A stretch of DNA of 64,000 bases from Vibrio gallaecicus. GTDB lineage: Bacteria > Pseudomonadota > Gammaproteobacteria > Enterobacterales > Vibrionaceae. This document shows, one piece after another, positions 18,243 through 28,988 of this stretch. The notes under the pieces were generated by a model. That model was not told where the DNA came from and did not search any database. It saw nothing but the letters and a program-made list of their open reading frames with translations. A program made the position numbers and the translations under genes. The stretch spans positions 496,001 through 560,000 of the forward strand of contig NZ_AP025490.1 of assembly GCF_024347495.1 (NCBI RefSeq). Reading direction: 5' to 3'. How positions within the stretch are numbered: the stretch's first letter is position 1; each line of letters begins with the position of its first letter.

Positions 18243-19321
18243 TAATTTGGCTATCAGAGCTACTACAGCCATACTTTTCTTTTTTCCGATTGTTCGAATA
18301 CCTTTCATTTCGTGCAATCGTTAGTGTAATTACTGCATTGTGCTTATCTCTTTGGATGGGACCTAGGCTAATTGAGCGTTTACAGATGCTACAAATTGGT
18401 CAAGTTGTTCGTAATGACGGTCCTGAATCTCACTTCAGCAAGCGCGGTACCCCAACGATGGGGGGTATAATGATCCTTGCAGCAATTGTGATTACTGTCT
18501 TGCTATGGGCAGATCTATCAAACCCTTACGTGTGGGCAGTATTAGCTGTTTTACTCGGTTACGGTGCTGTAGGTTTTGTCGATGATTACCGTAAAGTCGT
18601 GCGAAAAAATACAGATGGCTTAGTTGCTCGTTGGAAGTATTTTTGGCAATCCGCGATTGCATTAATTGTTGCTTTTGCTTTGTATGCTCACGGAAAAGAT
18701 ACTGCCGCGACTCAGCTTGTTGTCCCATTTTTTAAAGATATTATGCCTCAGCTCGGTTTACTCTATATCGTTCTGACTTACTTTGTTATTGTGGGAACCA
18801 GTAACGCTGTTAATTTAACCGATGGCCTAGATGGGTTAGCGATTATGCCAACAGTGCTTGTAGCTGCTGGTTTTGCTGCAATTGCATGGGCAACAGGTAA
18901 TGTTAATTTTGCCGAATACTTACATATCCCATACATCCCTTATGCTTCTGAGTTAGTGGTTGTTTGTACTGCAATGGTAGGGGCTGGTTTAGGTTTCCTA
19001 TGGTTTAATACTTACCCGGCTCAAGTATTTATGGGCGATGTAGGCTCACTTGCATTAGGTGGCGCTTTAGGTGTTATTGCTGTTTTAGTTCGCCAAGAAC
19101 TTGTATTGGTTATTATGGGTGGTGTGTTTGTAATGGAAACTTTGTCTGTAATTTTACAGGTAGGTTCATACAAACTACGGGGTCAGCGTATTTTCCGTAT
19201 GGCTCCGATTCATCATCACTATGAGCTAAAAGGCTGGCCAGAGCCTCGTGTTATTGTACGTTTTTGGATCATTTCAATCCTTCTTGTTCTTATCGGCTTA
19301 GCGACATTAAAGGTTCGTTAA
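18239..19321 (+). CDS. mraY: Phospho-MurNAc-pentapeptide translocase MraY
   Basis: The protein has 360 residues, equal to E. coli, with ten predicted membrane helices. Catalytic Asp-rich motifs are FVDDYRK and [10 protein letters not shown], and the C-terminal loop is [11 protein letters not shown]. It makes lipid I at the cytoplasmic face of the inner membrane. A 9-bp hairpin without a U-tract (19343-19369) separates it from murD. Confidence 0.97.
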   Translation: MIIWLSELLQPYFSFFRLFEYLSFRAIVSVITALCLSLWMGPRLIERLQMLQIGQVVRNDGPESHFSKRGTPTMGGIMILAAIVITVLLWADLSNPYVWAVLAVLLGYGAVGFVDDYRKVVRKNTDGLVARWKYFWQSAIALIVAFALYAHGKDTAATQLVVPFFKDIMPQLGLLYIVLTYFVIVGTSNAVNLTDGLDGLAIMPTVLVAAGFAAIAWATGNVNFAEYLHIPYIPYASELVVVCTAMVGAGLGFLWFNTYPAQVFMGDVGSLALGGALGVIAVLVRQELVLVIMGGVFVMETLSVILQVGSYKLRGQRIFRMAPIHHHYELKGWPEPRVIVRFWIISILLVLIGLATLKVR

Positions 19322-19396
19322 TAGAAAGTACGTTAATAATTCGAGCATCTGTATTAAAGGCAGGTGCTCACTTCAAATAGAGAGCATCGTGTTCAA

Positions 19397-20722
19397 ATGG
19401 ATCGTTGGCTGAATATTCATAATGTAGTGGTTGTAGGGCTCGGTATTACCGGGCTCTCCGTCGTTAAGCATCTCGTAAAATACCAACCTCAATGTAATGT
19501 TCGTGTGATTGATACTCGTGAACAACCTCCCGGTTTAGATGCTCTACCCAACTCAGTCTCACTGCATTCTGGAAGTTGGAATGAACAGTGGCTAGCTGAA
19601 GCCGATTTAGTCGTTGTTAACCCCGGTATTGCTCTTGCTACTCCAGAGATCCAAACTGTCGTTCAACTTGATGTGGCCGTTATTGGTGACATCGAGCTAT
19701 TTGCTTGGGCGGTAGATAAACCTGTAGTGGCTATTACTGGCTCTAATGGCAAAAGCACTGTAACGGATTTAACTGGTGTACTTGCAAAAGCAACCGGTTT
19801 AAAAGTGGGTGTGGGTGGCAATATCGGTATTCCAGCTTTAGACCTTCTAGAGCTTGATGCTGATTTATATGTACTTGAGCTTTCTAGTTTTCAGCTCGAA
19901 ACTACATCGAATTTACAACTTTCTGCCGCTGCCTTCCTAAATTTATCTGAAGATCATATGGATCGTTATACGGGTATGGATGATTACCGTTTAGCGAAGC
20001 TTAGAATCTTTGATAATGCTCAGTGTGCAATTGTTAACCGAGAAGATAAAGAAACCTATCCTCAAAACATGGGTGATCAGTTATCTATCGTAAGCTTTGG
20101 TTCTGATGAAAAAGAATTCGGTTTAATCAAGCTGAACGGTGAAGAGTGGTTAGCTGATTTTGGTAAGCCAGTCGTTAAGTGCAAAGACTTAACTTTAGTA
20201 GGTCGACATAATATTTCTAATGCATTAGTGGCGTTAGCGTTACTGAAAAATATACAAGTTGATTATTCTAAATCGATAAATGCTTTAAAAAATTACAATG
20301 GTCTGACTCATCGCTGTCAAGTAGTAGTAGATCAGCGTGGTATAAAGTGGGTGAATGACTCTAAGGCGACTAATGTCGCGAGTACTTTAGCCGCATTATC
20401 TGGATTGGATTGCTCAGGAACACTGTATTTACTGGTAGGTGGAGTAGGCAAAGGTGCTGATTTTAGCGAACTGGCTCCGGTCTTAGCTCAACTAAATTCT
20501 CTTGAACTTTGTTGTTTTGGTAAGGATGCGGTTGAATTTATGCCTCTGCACCAGTCTGCAACCCAATTTGACACTATGAGAGATGTGATTGAAAGCATAT
20601 CTAAGAGACTTAAAGCAGAAGATATGGTGATGCTTTCTCCCGCATGTGCGAGCTTCGACCAGTTCAATAATTTTATGGCGAGGGGGGATGTATTTACCCA
20701 ACTTGCACATGAATTCGCGTAA
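19397..20722 (+). CDS. murD: UDP-MurNAc-L-Ala:D-Glu ligase MurD
   Basis: The protein has 441 residues from the ATG at 19397, chosen because [16 protein letters not shown] aligns with the family start. An in-frame GTG at 19364 would add 11 unconserved residues; its AAAGG is only 3 nt away. The ribosome site for the ATG (AGAGAG, 12 nt) is weak, so the start carries some doubt. The P-loop is [10 protein letters not shown], followed by the Mur-ligase NIGIPAL and NDSKATN segments. Confidence 0.94.
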   Translation: MDRWLNIHNVVVVGLGITGLSVVKHLVKYQPQCNVRVIDTREQPPGLDALPNSVSLHSGSWNEQWLAEADLVVVNPGIALATPEIQTVVQLDVAVIGDIELFAWAVDKPVVAITGSNGKSTVTDLTGVLAKATGLKVGVGGNIGIPALDLLELDADLYVLELSSFQLETTSNLQLSAAAFLNLSEDHMDRYTGMDDYRLAKLRIFDNAQCAIVNREDKETYPQNMGDQLSIVSFGSDEKEFGLIKLNGEEWLADFGKPVVKCKDLTLVGRHNISNALVALALLKNIQVDYSKSINALKNYNGLTHRCQVVVDQRGIKWVNDSKATNVASTLAALSGLDCSGTLYLLVGGVGKGADFSELAPVLAQLNSLELCCFGKDAVEFMPLHQSATQFDTMRDVIESISKRLKAEDMVMLSPACASFDQFNNFMARGDVFTQLAHEFA

Positions 20723-20744
20723 TTTGGTAAAGGATTAAGATTAA

Positions 20745-21941
20745 GTGCGAAGTGTACGAGAAATTAATCAAAACATATGGCAGTGGCTTAATCGATCTAC
20801 GCCAGATACATTATTTGATCGTCAGTTAGTATGGATTGCACTTGGGCTTATGCTCACCGGGCTCGTGATGGTGACATCGGCTTCATTCCCTATTAGTTCG
20901 CGTTTAACTGATCAACCGTTTCATTTCATGTTTCGGCACGCTACTTTTCTGTTACTGGCTCTCGGTGTTGCGAGTGTGATTTTACAAGTGCCAATGAAAC
21001 GGTGGATGCAGTACAGCTATTACTTGCTTGCCTTATCTTTCGTGCTTTTGGTTATAGTATTAGCTGCTGGTAAGTCGGTTAATGGTGCTTCTCGCTGGAT
21101 CCCGCTTGGCTTATTTAATTTACAACCAGCTGAAGTTGCGAAATTATCGCTATTTATATTCATGGCGGGTTACTTAGTGCGCAAGCAAGATGAAGTGCGA
21201 GCAACATTTTTTGGCGGCTTTGCTAAACCCATTATGGTTTTTGGGGCACTTGCCGTTTTGTTACTAGGTCAGCCTGATTTAGGGACTGTTGTTGTAATGC
21301 TTGTGACATTATTTGGAATGTTATTCATAGCTGGAGCAAAACTGACTCAGTTCATTGCTTTAATGGTCGCTGGTATTGCGGCGGTAATAGGGCTTATTGC
21401 TCTAGAACCCTACCGTATTCGACGAGTTACATCGTTTTGGGAACCCTGGAATGATCCCTTTGGTAGCGGTTATCAGTTAACACAATCATTGATGGCTTTT
21501 GGTCGCGGTGATTGGATGGGGCAAGGTTTAGGTAACTCCATTCAAAAGCTAGAATATTTACCTGAAGCTCATACTGATTTTGTGTTTGCTGTGCTTGCTG
21601 AAGAACTAGGCTTCGTTGGAGTGACCTTGGTTTTAATGTTGATATTTAGCTTAGTCCTAAAAGCAGTATTTATTGGGAAAAGATCGTTTGAAGCGAATCA
21701 ACAATTTGGAGGCTACTTAGCCTTTGGTATTGGCATTTGGTTTGCTTTTCAAACCCTTGTAAACGTTGGTGCTGCTGCCGGGCTTGTGCCTACAAAAGGT
21801 CTGACGCTCCCATTGATTAGTTATGGTGGTTCAAGCCTAATAGTGATGACGACGGCGGTATCGATGTTATTGCGTATTGATCATGAGTGCCGACTTGAAA
21901 GGTTGGAACATGGTGATGATTTAGACGACCAAATAGAATAA
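20745..21941 (+). CDS. ftsW: Septal peptidoglycan glycosyltransferase FtsW
   Basis: The protein has 398 residues and is a SEDS-family polytopic membrane protein with about ten helices. The GTG start is preceded by AAAGGA at 20730-20735. Signature segments are NGASRWI near residue 110 and the C-terminal [14 protein letters not shown]. It polymerises lipid II at the septum with FtsI. It lies between murD and murG as in E. coli. Confidence 0.95.
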   Translation: MRSVREINQNIWQWLNRSTPDTLFDRQLVWIALGLMLTGLVMVTSASFPISSRLTDQPFHFMFRHATFLLLALGVASVILQVPMKRWMQYSYYLLALSFVLLVIVLAAGKSVNGASRWIPLGLFNLQPAEVAKLSLFIFMAGYLVRKQDEVRATFFGGFAKPIMVFGALAVLLLGQPDLGTVVVMLVTLFGMLFIAGAKLTQFIALMVAGIAAVIGLIALEPYRIRRVTSFWEPWNDPFGSGYQLTQSLMAFGRGDWMGQGLGNSIQKLEYLPEAHTDFVFAVLAEELGFVGVTLVLMLIFSLVLKAVFIGKRSFEANQQFGGYLAFGIGIWFAFQTLVNVGAAAGLVPTKGLTLPLISYGGSSLIVMTTAVSMLLRIDHECRLERLEHGDDLDDQIE

Positions 21942-21948
21942 GAATGAC

Positions 21949-23010
21949 ATGAAGAAAAATAAAAAACTCTTAGTAATGGCTGGTGGTACTGGTGGTCATG
22001 TGTTCCCAGGCTTAGCCGTAGCTAAAAAATTGCAGGCACAAGGTTGGGAAACTCGTTGGTTAGGAACTGCTGACAGGATGGAAGCCGACCTTGTACCTAA
22101 ACACGGTATTGACATTGACTTCATCAAAGTCAAAGGACTACGCGGTCAAGGTGTATCCAAACTGATTAAAGCACCATTTCAAATAATAAATGCCATTATC
22201 CAAGCGAAAAAGCATATTCAAGCTTGGCAGCCAGATGTTGTATTAGGCATGGGAGGGTACGTAAGTGGTCCCGGTGGTATTGCGGCTTGGTTATCAGGTA
22301 TTCCAGTTGTATTACATGAACAAAATGCTGTTGCGGGTTTAACGAATCAATGGCTGTCTAAAATAGCCAAAAAAGTATTTCAGGCATTTCCAGGGGCATT
22401 CCCTAAAGCAGAAGTCGTTGGTAATCCAGTTCGTGAAGATGTGGTGGCATTGGAAGATCCAAGCGAGCGTATGAAAGATCGCCAAGGTGATGTTCGTATA
22501 TTAGTGATGGGCGGAAGCCAAGGGGCTAAAGTTCTTAACGATACTTTACCAAAAGTCATGTCACAGCTGGGCTCTGGTTTTACCGTTATGCACCAAGCTG
22601 GAAAGAATAATCAAGAAAATGTGTTAGATGCGTATCGCTCACACTCTGTTGATACTGTCCAAGTTACGGAGTTTATTGATGATGTTGCTCAAGCTTATGC
22701 GTGGGCTGATCTGTTAGTTTGCCGTTCAGGTGCGTTAACCGTATCTGAAGTCTCGGCTGCTGGTGTAGGTGCTATTTTTATCCCATTTATGCATAAAGAT
22801 CGCCAACAAGCACTGAATGCTGACCACCTTGTAGAGTGTGGATCTGCATTTATGATTGAGCAACCTGACTTAACTGTCGATAATTTAACAAATGCAATTG
22901 CAACACTAGACCGAAATGAATTAAAAATGATGGCGACTAAAGCTCGTAATGCTGCAAAGCTCGATGCTGACGTGACTGTCGCTGAAGCTATTAAAGCTTT
23001 AGCAAAATAA
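21949..23010 (+). CDS. murG: UDP-GlcNAc transferase MurG
   Basis: The protein has 353 residues, a GT-B glycosyltransferase. The N-terminal motif is [12 protein letters not shown], with [22 protein letters not shown] and the UDP-binding MGGSQGA. It converts lipid I to lipid II at the cytoplasmic face of the membrane. It starts 7 nt after the ftsW stop. Confidence 0.97.
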   Translation: MKKNKKLLVMAGGTGGHVFPGLAVAKKLQAQGWETRWLGTADRMEADLVPKHGIDIDFIKVKGLRGQGVSKLIKAPFQIINAIIQAKKHIQAWQPDVVLGMGGYVSGPGGIAAWLSGIPVVLHEQNAVAGLTNQWLSKIAKKVFQAFPGAFPKAEVVGNPVREDVVALEDPSERMKDRQGDVRILVMGGSQGAKVLNDTLPKVMSQLGSGFTVMHQAGKNNQENVLDAYRSHSVDTVQVTEFIDDVAQAYAWADLLVCRSGALTVSEVSAAGVGAIFIPFMHKDRQQALNADHLVECGSAFMIEQPDLTVDNLTNAIATLDRNELKMMATKARNAAKLDADVTVAEAIKALAK

Positions 23011-23023
23011 CGAGAAAGAATTG

Positions 23024-24484
23024 ATGACAATTGAACACACTCAAGATTTAGCACAGATACGTGCAATGGTTCCTGAAATGCGTCGCGTAAAATCAATCCA
23101 TTTTATTGGTATTGGTGGAGCGGGTATGAGCGGAATAGCTGAAGTTTTATTAAATGAAGGCTACCAAATTACCGGCTCAGATATTGCTGAAAACCCAGTA
23201 ACTGAGCGTCTAGTGAATAAAGGCGCCACTGTATATATTGGTCATCAAGAGAGTAATGTCGCTAACGCGAGTGTTGTCGTGATTTCTACTGCGATTAATG
23301 AAGAAAACCCTGAAATTAAAGCAGCACGTAAAGCTAGAACTCCAATAGTTCGAAGAGCTGAAATGCTAGCAGAATTAATGAGGTTTAGACATGGTATTGC
23401 GGTTGCCGGTACACATGGTAAAACGACTACAACAGCGCTAGTAACCCAGATTTATTCAGAGGCAGGGTTAGATCCGACATTCGTTAATGGTGGCTTGGTT
23501 AAGAGTGCAGGAACCAATGCTCGTTTGGGGTCTAGCCGCATCTTAATTGCTGAAGCCGATGAAAGTGATGCTTCATTCTTACACCTGCAGCCGATGGTCA
23601 GTATTGTTACTAATATTGAAGCTGATCATATGGATACTTATGGCGGTGACTTTGAAACATTAAAGCAGACTTTCATCGATTTTCTCCATAACTTGCCATT
23701 TTATGGGCAAGCGATAGTGTGTATTGATGATCCTGTTGTTCGTGAGCTGATTCCTAAAATTAGCCGACAAGTGATTACTTATGGCTTTTCAGAAGATGCA
23801 GATGTACGTCTTGAAAACTACAGCCAAACAGGACAACAAGGTAAGTTTACTGTTGTACGCAAAGGAAAAGCGAACCTGGATATAACATTAAATATTCCAG
23901 GCCGACATAACGCACTCAATGCTTCAGCAGCGATAGCGGTAGCAACGGAAGATGATGTCAGTGATGAAGCTATTCTGAAAGCTATGGCTGGTACTGAAGG
24001 AACCGGTCGACGTTTCGATCACTTAGGTGAATTTGAAACTGGAAATGGAGTAGCAATGTTAGTCGATGATTACGGTCATCACCCGACAGAAGTGGACGTT
24101 ACGATTCAGGCAGCAAGAAGTGGTTGGCAAGATAAGCGTTTAGTGATGATTTTCCAGCCTCACCGTTACAGTCGTACTCGTGACTTATTTGATGATTTTG
24201 CCAACGTACTTGAACAAGTCGATGTATTGATTCTCTTAGATGTCTATTCTGCTGGTGAATCTCCAATTGCTGGAGCTGATGGGCGTTCGTTAAGTCGCAC
24301 AATTAGAGGGCGTGGGAAGTTAGATCCAATATTCGTACCTGACATACACACACTTCCTTCAGTGCTTGCGAATGTAATTCAAGATGGTGATCTTGTTTTA
24401 ACACAAGGTGCTGGAGATGTGGGTAAAGTCGCTAAACAGCTAGAAAATCTTGAGCTTAATATCAATAGAATGCTAGAAGCATAA
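23024..24484 (+). CDS. murC: UDP-MurNAc:L-Ala ligase MurC
   Basis: The protein has 486 residues from the ATG at 23024; a TTG directly in front is also in frame but less likely. Motifs include [11 protein letters not shown], the ATP loop [11 protein letters not shown] and DDYGHHPTE. It adds the first amino acid to UDP-MurNAc. In E. coli ddlB comes next; here a 190-bp gap with two hairpins and a promoter takes its place. Confidence 0.96.
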   Translation: MTIEHTQDLAQIRAMVPEMRRVKSIHFIGIGGAGMSGIAEVLLNEGYQITGSDIAENPVTERLVNKGATVYIGHQESNVANASVVVISTAINEENPEIKAARKARTPIVRRAEMLAELMRFRHGIAVAGTHGKTTTTALVTQIYSEAGLDPTFVNGGLVKSAGTNARLGSSRILIAEADESDASFLHLQPMVSIVTNIEADHMDTYGGDFETLKQTFIDFLHNLPFYGQAIVCIDDPVVRELIPKISRQVITYGFSEDADVRLENYSQTGQQGKFTVVRKGKANLDITLNIPGRHNALNASAAIAVATEDDVSDEAILKAMAGTEGTGRRFDHLGEFETGNGVAMLVDDYGHHPTEVDVTIQAARSGWQDKRLVMIFQPHRYSRTRDLFDDFANVLEQVDVLILLDVYSAGESPIAGADGRSLSRTIRGRGKLDPIFVPDIHTLPSVLANVIQDGDLVLTQGAGDVGKVAKQLENLELNINRMLEA

Positions 24485-24489
24485 AGTAG

Positions 24490-24532
24490 ACGCTACAGAG
24501 CGTGGTCAATCGCTCACTTCTTGCGATTGACC
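24490..24532 (+). other. Two tandem hairpins after murC
   Basis: ACGCT-ACAG-AGCGT (24490-24503) is followed at once by a perfect 10-bp stem GGTCAATCGC / GCGATTGACC (24504-24513, 24523-24532) with a 9-nt loop. Neither strand has a U-tract after the stem, so this is not a standard intrinsic terminator. It may be a stabilising or processing element at the murC 3' end. Confidence 0.6.
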
Positions 24533-24548
24533 CAAATTTGTCAAAAAA

Positions 24549-24591
24549 TATCAATATCAATATTTGATAGTTTGAGCTAGCTCAGTATAAT
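24549..24591 (+). promoter_or_regulatory. ftsQAZ promoter with embedded palindromes
   Basis: TTGATA (24564-24569), a 16-nt spacer and TATAAT (24586-24591) make a near-consensus promoter 77 nt before ftsQ. The -35 hexamer is the right arm of the perfect inverted repeat TATCAA-TAT-TTGATA (24555-24569), and a further TATCAA lies just upstream (24549-24554). The spacer holds the perfect 12-bp palindrome TGAGCTAGCTCA (24573-24584). The promoter call is strong; the operator role of the palindromes is inferred. Confidence 0.75.
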
Positions 24592-24674
24592 TCATAGGTT
24601 AAAGTAAGTGCTTTTGCCTCTATTAAGAAAAGATAGGGAAGAGAATTGCGAACCATCGACAGGGACAGCGGGTT

Positions 24675-25454
24675 TTGGTAGAAAGTACTTTCAACGAAAA
24701 CCGCCACCTATTCAGTTTACCATCGCTTAGAAAGCATGCCTTTGGTGGGGCGTTTTTTCTGATGGTTTTGCTATTCATTGGGTTCCTTTTCTATACCACG
24801 CTAAGTTGGATGTGGGATGATCAGCGATTGCCCCTTTCCAAAATAGTGCTTCAAGGCGACTTAACGTATGTAAGTGCAAGTGATGTTCAGCAGGCATTTG
24901 GTCAGCTTGATCATATCGGCACCTTTATGTCCCAGGATATAAATGCATTACAAGACAGCTTACAAAGTCTTCCTTGGGTATCGGTCGTTTCTATTCGTAA
25001 ACAGTGGCCTGATACAGTTAAAGTTTTTTTAACTGAGCACCAAGCAACAGCTATTTGGAATGGCAACATGCTGTTGAACGAAAATGGCTTAGTGTTTTAT
25101 GGCGATATTGGAGTATTGCAAGGGGATAGAGTTAAACTCTATGGACCTGAAGGTACAAGCCAACAAGTTATTGCAAAATGGCGACATGCAACACCCTTAT
25201 TTCAAAGTTTGGGATTAACCGTTACATCTTTAGTCCTGAATGAAAGACGAGCTTGGCAAATTATTCTAGATAACGGTATCCGTTTAGAACTAGGAAAAGA
25301 TTCTTTAGATGAACGTGTTGAGCGCTTCATTTCACTTTATACCAAGCTTGGTGATAAAGCTGATAAAGTGAGCTACATAGACCTCAGGTATGATACGGGA
25401 GCTGCCGTTGGCTGGTTCCCAGAGCAAGAGTTAGAAGAGAATACAGATGACTAA
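24675..25454 (+). CDS. ftsQ: Cell division protein FtsQ
   Basis: The protein has 259 residues: a short cytoplasmic tail, one membrane segment (about 25-45, GGAFFLMVLLFIGFLFYTTL), a POTRA domain (about 55-125; RLPLSKIVLQGDL) and a beta domain ending DLRYDTGAAVGW. The start is a TTG with AGGGA 9 nt upstream; a longer N-terminus with another rare start cannot be excluded. It is the central scaffold of FtsQLB. It overlaps ftsA by 8 nt. Confidence 0.92.
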   Translation: MVESTFNENRHLFSLPSLRKHAFGGAFFLMVLLFIGFLFYTTLSWMWDDQRLPLSKIVLQGDLTYVSASDVQQAFGQLDHIGTFMSQDINALQDSLQSLPWVSVVSIRKQWPDTVKVFLTEHQATAIWNGNMLLNENGLVFYGDIGVLQGDRVKLYGPEGTSQQVIAKWRHATPLFQSLGLTVTSLVLNERRAWQIILDNGIRLELGKDSLDERVERFISLYTKLGDKADKVSYIDLRYDTGAAVGWFPEQELEENTDD

Positions 25455-26712
25455 GACCGTAGATGACAACTTAATCGTTGGTCTTGATATAGGCACTGCA
25501 ACCATATCAGCTCTAGTGGGTGAAATACTGCCTGATGGTAAAATTAATATCATTGGATCGGGAAGTAGCCCATCTAGAGGTATGGATAAAGGCGGTGTGA
25601 ACGACTTAGAATCCGTAGTTAAGTCGGTACAGCGAGCAATCGATCAAGCTGAATTAATGGCAGAATGCCAAATCAGCAATGTATTTATCTCATTATCAGG
25701 TAAACACATCGCAAGCCGAATTGAAAAAGGCATGGGGACTATTTCAGACGAAGAAGTATCCCAAGACGATATGGATAGAGCAATCCATACAGCTAAGTCG
25801 ATTAAAATAGGAGATGAGCAGAGAATCCTGCATGTCATCCCTCAAGAATTTACTATCGATTACCAGGAAGGTATTAAAAATCCACTTGGTTTATCGGGCG
25901 TTCGAATGGAAGTCAGCGTTCATCTGATCTCTTGCCACAATGATATGGCAAAAAATATTATTAAAGCAGTTGAGAGATGTGGTCTTACTGTTGAACATAT
26001 TGTGTATTCAGGTCTTGCGTCGAGCAATGCTGTAATCACTGAAGATGAACGAGAACTTGGAGTATGTGTTGTTGATATAGGCGCTGGTACCATGGATGTT
26101 TCTATCTGGACAGGCGGCGCATTAAGACACACAGAGGTATTTGCCTATGCCGGAAATGCCGTAACCAGTGATATTGCTTTTGCTTTTGGCACACCAGTGA
26201 GTGATGCAGAAGAAATAAAAGTAAAACATGGTTGTGCTTTGAGTGAGCTAGTAAGTAAGGACGATTCGGTTAACGTACCTAGTGTTGGTGGTAGACCATC
26301 TCGGAGTTTGCAGAGACAAACTTTGTCAGAAGTCATAGAACCACGTTACACTGAATTAATGGGTTTAGTTAATCAAACTATCGATACTGTACAAGTTAAG
26401 CTACGAGAAGATGGTATTAAACATCACCTTGCAGCAGGTGTAGTTCTCACTGGTGGAGCTGCGCAAATTGATGGGTTGGTAGAATGTGCGGAGCGAGTTT
26501 TCCGCAACCAAGTTAGAGTTGGTAAGCCATTAGACGTTAGTGGCTTAACTGATTACGTTAAAGAGCCGTATCATTCTACGGCAGTTGGTTTACTTCATTA
26601 TGCAAAAGATTGCCAAATAAATGATGATGGTGAATATAGCGAACCAAAACGCTCACCGTCGATGTCAGGTTTATTTGGTAAATTGCGTAATTGGATACAA
26701 AAAGAGTTTTAA
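25447..26712 (+). CDS. ftsA: Cell division protein FtsA
   Basis: The protein has 421 residues with an actin/Hsp70-type ATPase fold: GLDIGTATISALVGE (phosphate 1) and VVDIGAGTMDVSIW (phosphate 2), and GVVLTGGAAQIDGL (adenosine). The C-terminal amphipathic helix (GLFGKLRNWIQKEF) anchors it to the membrane. It tethers FtsZ filaments and recruits later division proteins. Its start lies inside the ftsQ end, implying coupled translation. Confidence 0.97.
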   Translation: MTKTVDDNLIVGLDIGTATISALVGEILPDGKINIIGSGSSPSRGMDKGGVNDLESVVKSVQRAIDQAELMAECQISNVFISLSGKHIASRIEKGMGTISDEEVSQDDMDRAIHTAKSIKIGDEQRILHVIPQEFTIDYQEGIKNPLGLSGVRMEVSVHLISCHNDMAKNIIKAVERCGLTVEHIVYSGLASSNAVITEDERELGVCVVDIGAGTMDVSIWTGGALRHTEVFAYAGNAVTSDIAFAFGTPVSDAEEIKVKHGCALSELVSKDDSVNVPSVGGRPSRSLQRQTLSEVIEPRYTELMGLVNQTIDTVQVKLREDGIKHHLAAGVVLTGGAAQIDGLVECAERVFRNQVRVGKPLDVSGLTDYVKEPYHSTAVGLLHYAKDCQINDDGEYSEPKRSPSMSGLFGKLRNWIQKEF

Positions 26713-26743
26713 CCTGAGTTGCAGGAAAAAACGGAGATAACAA

Positions 26744-27973
26744 ATGTTTGAACCGATGATGGAAATGTCTGACGATGCGGTAATTAAAGTCGTTGGAGTT
26801 GGTGGTGGCGGCGGTAATGCTGTTGAGCACATGGTACGTGAGTCTATTGAAGGCGTTGAGTTTATTAGTGTAAATACTGATGCTCAAGCACTTCGAAAAA
26901 CAAGCGTGAGCAGCGTAATTCAAATTGGTGGTGATATCACTAAAGGTTTGGGTGCTGGTGCAAACCCACAAGTTGGCCGTGATGCAGCTCTCGAAGACAA
27001 AGAAAGACTTAAAGAATTCCTAACTGGTGCCGATATGGTATTTATCGCAGCAGGAATGGGCGGTGGTACTGGAACTGGTGCAGCTCCTGTAATTGCAGAA
27101 GTTGCTAAAGATCTAGGCATCTTGACAGTAGCCGTTGTGACTAAGCCATTTAGCTTTGAAGGTAAAAAGCGTTTAGCTTTTGCTGAGCAAGGTATTGAAG
27201 AGCTATCTAAGCATGTGGATTCGTTAATTACGATTCCCAATGAGAAATTGCTTAAGGTACTTGGTCGTGGTGTAACTCTACTAGAAGCTTTTGCTAGTGC
27301 AAATGATGTACTAAAGAATGCTGTTCAAGGTATCGCTGAGCTGATAACTCGTCCTGGTATGATCAACGTCGATTTTGCGGATGTACGCACCGTAATGTCT
27401 GAAATGGGTCATGCAATGATGGGTAGCGGCATCTCTAAAGGTGAAGACCGAGCAGAGGAAGCCGCTGAAACGGCAATTTCTAGCCCATTACTAGAAGATA
27501 TTGATCTAGCTGGTGCTCGAGGTGTTCTAGTGAACATCACAGCTGGCTTAGATATGCGTTTAGATGAGTTTGAAACTGTGGGTAACACAGTCAAAGCTTT
27601 CGCATCTGATAACGCTACGGTCGTAATTGGTACTTCTCTTGATCCTGATATGACGGATGAAATTCGAGTAACTGTTGTTGCAACAGGTATTGGAACAGAG
27701 AAAAAACCAGATATTACGCTTGTTGCTGGTGGTAAAGCAAAAGTGGCAGCAACCTCTCAACCGCAAGTGACAGCGCAGTGTGCACCTAAAGTGGAAGAGA
27801 AAGTGGCACAGCCATTGCAAGAAAAAACTGAGGTTAAACCTCAAGTTAAACCGCAGCCAACAGCGTCATCGGCATCTTCAGCGGTAGGGGCAAGTCAAAA
27901 CACAGCACCTAAAGCTGAAAAAGAAAGTGGATATCTTGATATTCCTGCATTTTTGAGACGTCAGGCTGACTAA
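26744..27973 (+). CDS. ftsZ: Cell division GTPase FtsZ
   Basis: The protein has 409 residues. The GTPase domain carries the tubulin signature [11 protein letters not shown] (about residues 108-118) and the T7 region. A variable Ala/Lys/Gln/Pro-rich linker (about 320-390) leads to the conserved tail [13 protein letters not shown], which binds FtsA, ZipA and ZapE-type partners. It forms the Z ring. It is slightly longer than in E. coli because of the linker. It lies 31 nt after ftsA. Confidence 0.98.
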   Translation: MFEPMMEMSDDAVIKVVGVGGGGGNAVEHMVRESIEGVEFISVNTDAQALRKTSVSSVIQIGGDITKGLGAGANPQVGRDAALEDKERLKEFLTGADMVFIAAGMGGGTGTGAAPVIAEVAKDLGILTVAVVTKPFSFEGKKRLAFAEQGIEELSKHVDSLITIPNEKLLKVLGRGVTLLEAFASANDVLKNAVQGIAELITRPGMINVDFADVRTVMSEMGHAMMGSGISKGEDRAEEAAETAISSPLLEDIDLAGARGVLVNITAGLDMRLDEFETVGNTVKAFASDNATVVIGTSLDPDMTDEIRVTVVATGIGTEKKPDITLVAGGKAKVAATSQPQVTAQCAPKVEEKVAQPLQEKTEVKPQVKPQPTASSASSAVGASQNTAPKAEKESGYLDIPAFLRRQAD

Positions 27974-27988
27974 CTAGTAACCGTTAAT

Positions 27989-28016
27989 TTGACAGTGTTC
28001 AAAATGATGGTAAAAT
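27989..28016 (+). promoter_or_regulatory. lpxC promoter
   Basis: Perfect TTGACA (27989-27994), 16-nt spacer, TAAAAT (28011-28016). The start would be near 28022. The first transcribed bases form a 9-bp hairpin (28020-28040) followed by TGTTTTG, which could weakly stop ftsZ read-through or shape the lpxC leader. Confidence 0.75.
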
Positions 28017-28070
28017 TCGCGGTCGGTAGATTACTGACCGTGTTTTGTAGCACTGATAAGAGGCAAGCAG

Positions 28071-28988
28071 ATGATCAGACAACGTACTCTGAAAGAAATC
28101 GTGAAAACAACTGGTGTGGGTCTCCACTCTGGTCGTAAAGTCACGCTTACTCTTCGCCCTGCAGCTGCAAATACAGGTGTTGTTTATCGTCGTACCGATG
28201 TAAATCCACCAGTAGACTTCCCAGCAGATCCAGCTTCAGTCCGTGACACTATGTTGTGTACTGCTTTGGTAAATGATGATGGCGTACGTATTTCAACAGT
28301 AGAGCACTTAAATGCAGCTCTAGCTGGAATGGGTATTGATAACATTATTGTTGAAGTTGATGCTCCTGAAATTCCGATTATGGATGGTAGCGCGAGCCCA
28401 TTTGTCTATTTACTACAGCAAGCTGGCGTTGAAACATTAAACGCTGCCAAGCGGTATATCCGAATTAAGAAACCTGTACGTTTTGAAGATGGCGATAAAT
28501 GGGCTGAATTTGTACCATTTAATGGCTTCCGTATGGATTTCGAAATTGATTTTAACCACCCTGCGATTGAATCTGACGAACAGCGTTTATTGTTTGATTT
28601 TTCATCTCAAGGTTTTGTTAAAGAAATTTCACGAGCTCGTACCTTCGGTTTTATGCGTGATATTGAATACCTACAATCACAAAACCTTGTGTTGGGTGGT
28701 AGCTTTGATAATGCAATTGTTCTGGATGAATATCGAATCCTGAACGAAGAAGGTCTCCGCTTCGAAAATGAATTTGTGACACATAAAGTTCTAGATGCTA
28801 TTGGTGATTTATATATGTGTGGACACGCTATTATCGGTGAGTTCAGAGCATATAAATCAGGTCATGGCTTGAACAACCAACTTCTTAGAGCTGTATTGGC
28901 TGATCAAGAAGCATGGGAGTGGGCAACATTTGAAGAAGAAGCTGGCTCACCTGTCGCTTTTGCAGATCCTAATATGGTTTTAGCGTAA
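28071..28988 (+). CDS. lpxC: UDP-3-O-acyl-GlcNAc deacetylase LpxC
   Basis: The protein has 305 residues, the same length as E. coli. Zinc ligands are His in [10 protein letters not shown] and the [10 protein letters not shown] pair, and the catalytic His is in SGHGLNNQ. It catalyses the committed step of lipid A synthesis. In enterobacteria its level is set by FtsH proteolysis through the C-terminal tail; here the tail reads ADPNMVLA. It is followed by a terminator. Confidence 0.97.
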   Translation: MIRQRTLKEIVKTTGVGLHSGRKVTLTLRPAAANTGVVYRRTDVNPPVDFPADPASVRDTMLCTALVNDDGVRISTVEHLNAALAGMGIDNIIVEVDAPEIPIMDGSASPFVYLLQQAGVETLNAAKRYIRIKKPVRFEDGDKWAEFVPFNGFRMDFEIDFNHPAIESDEQRLLFDFSSQGFVKEISRARTFGFMRDIEYLQSQNLVLGGSFDNAIVLDEYRILNEEGLRFENEFVTHKVLDAIGDLYMCGHAIIGEFRAYKSGHGLNNQLLRAVLADQEAWEWATFEEEAGSPVAFADPNMVLA

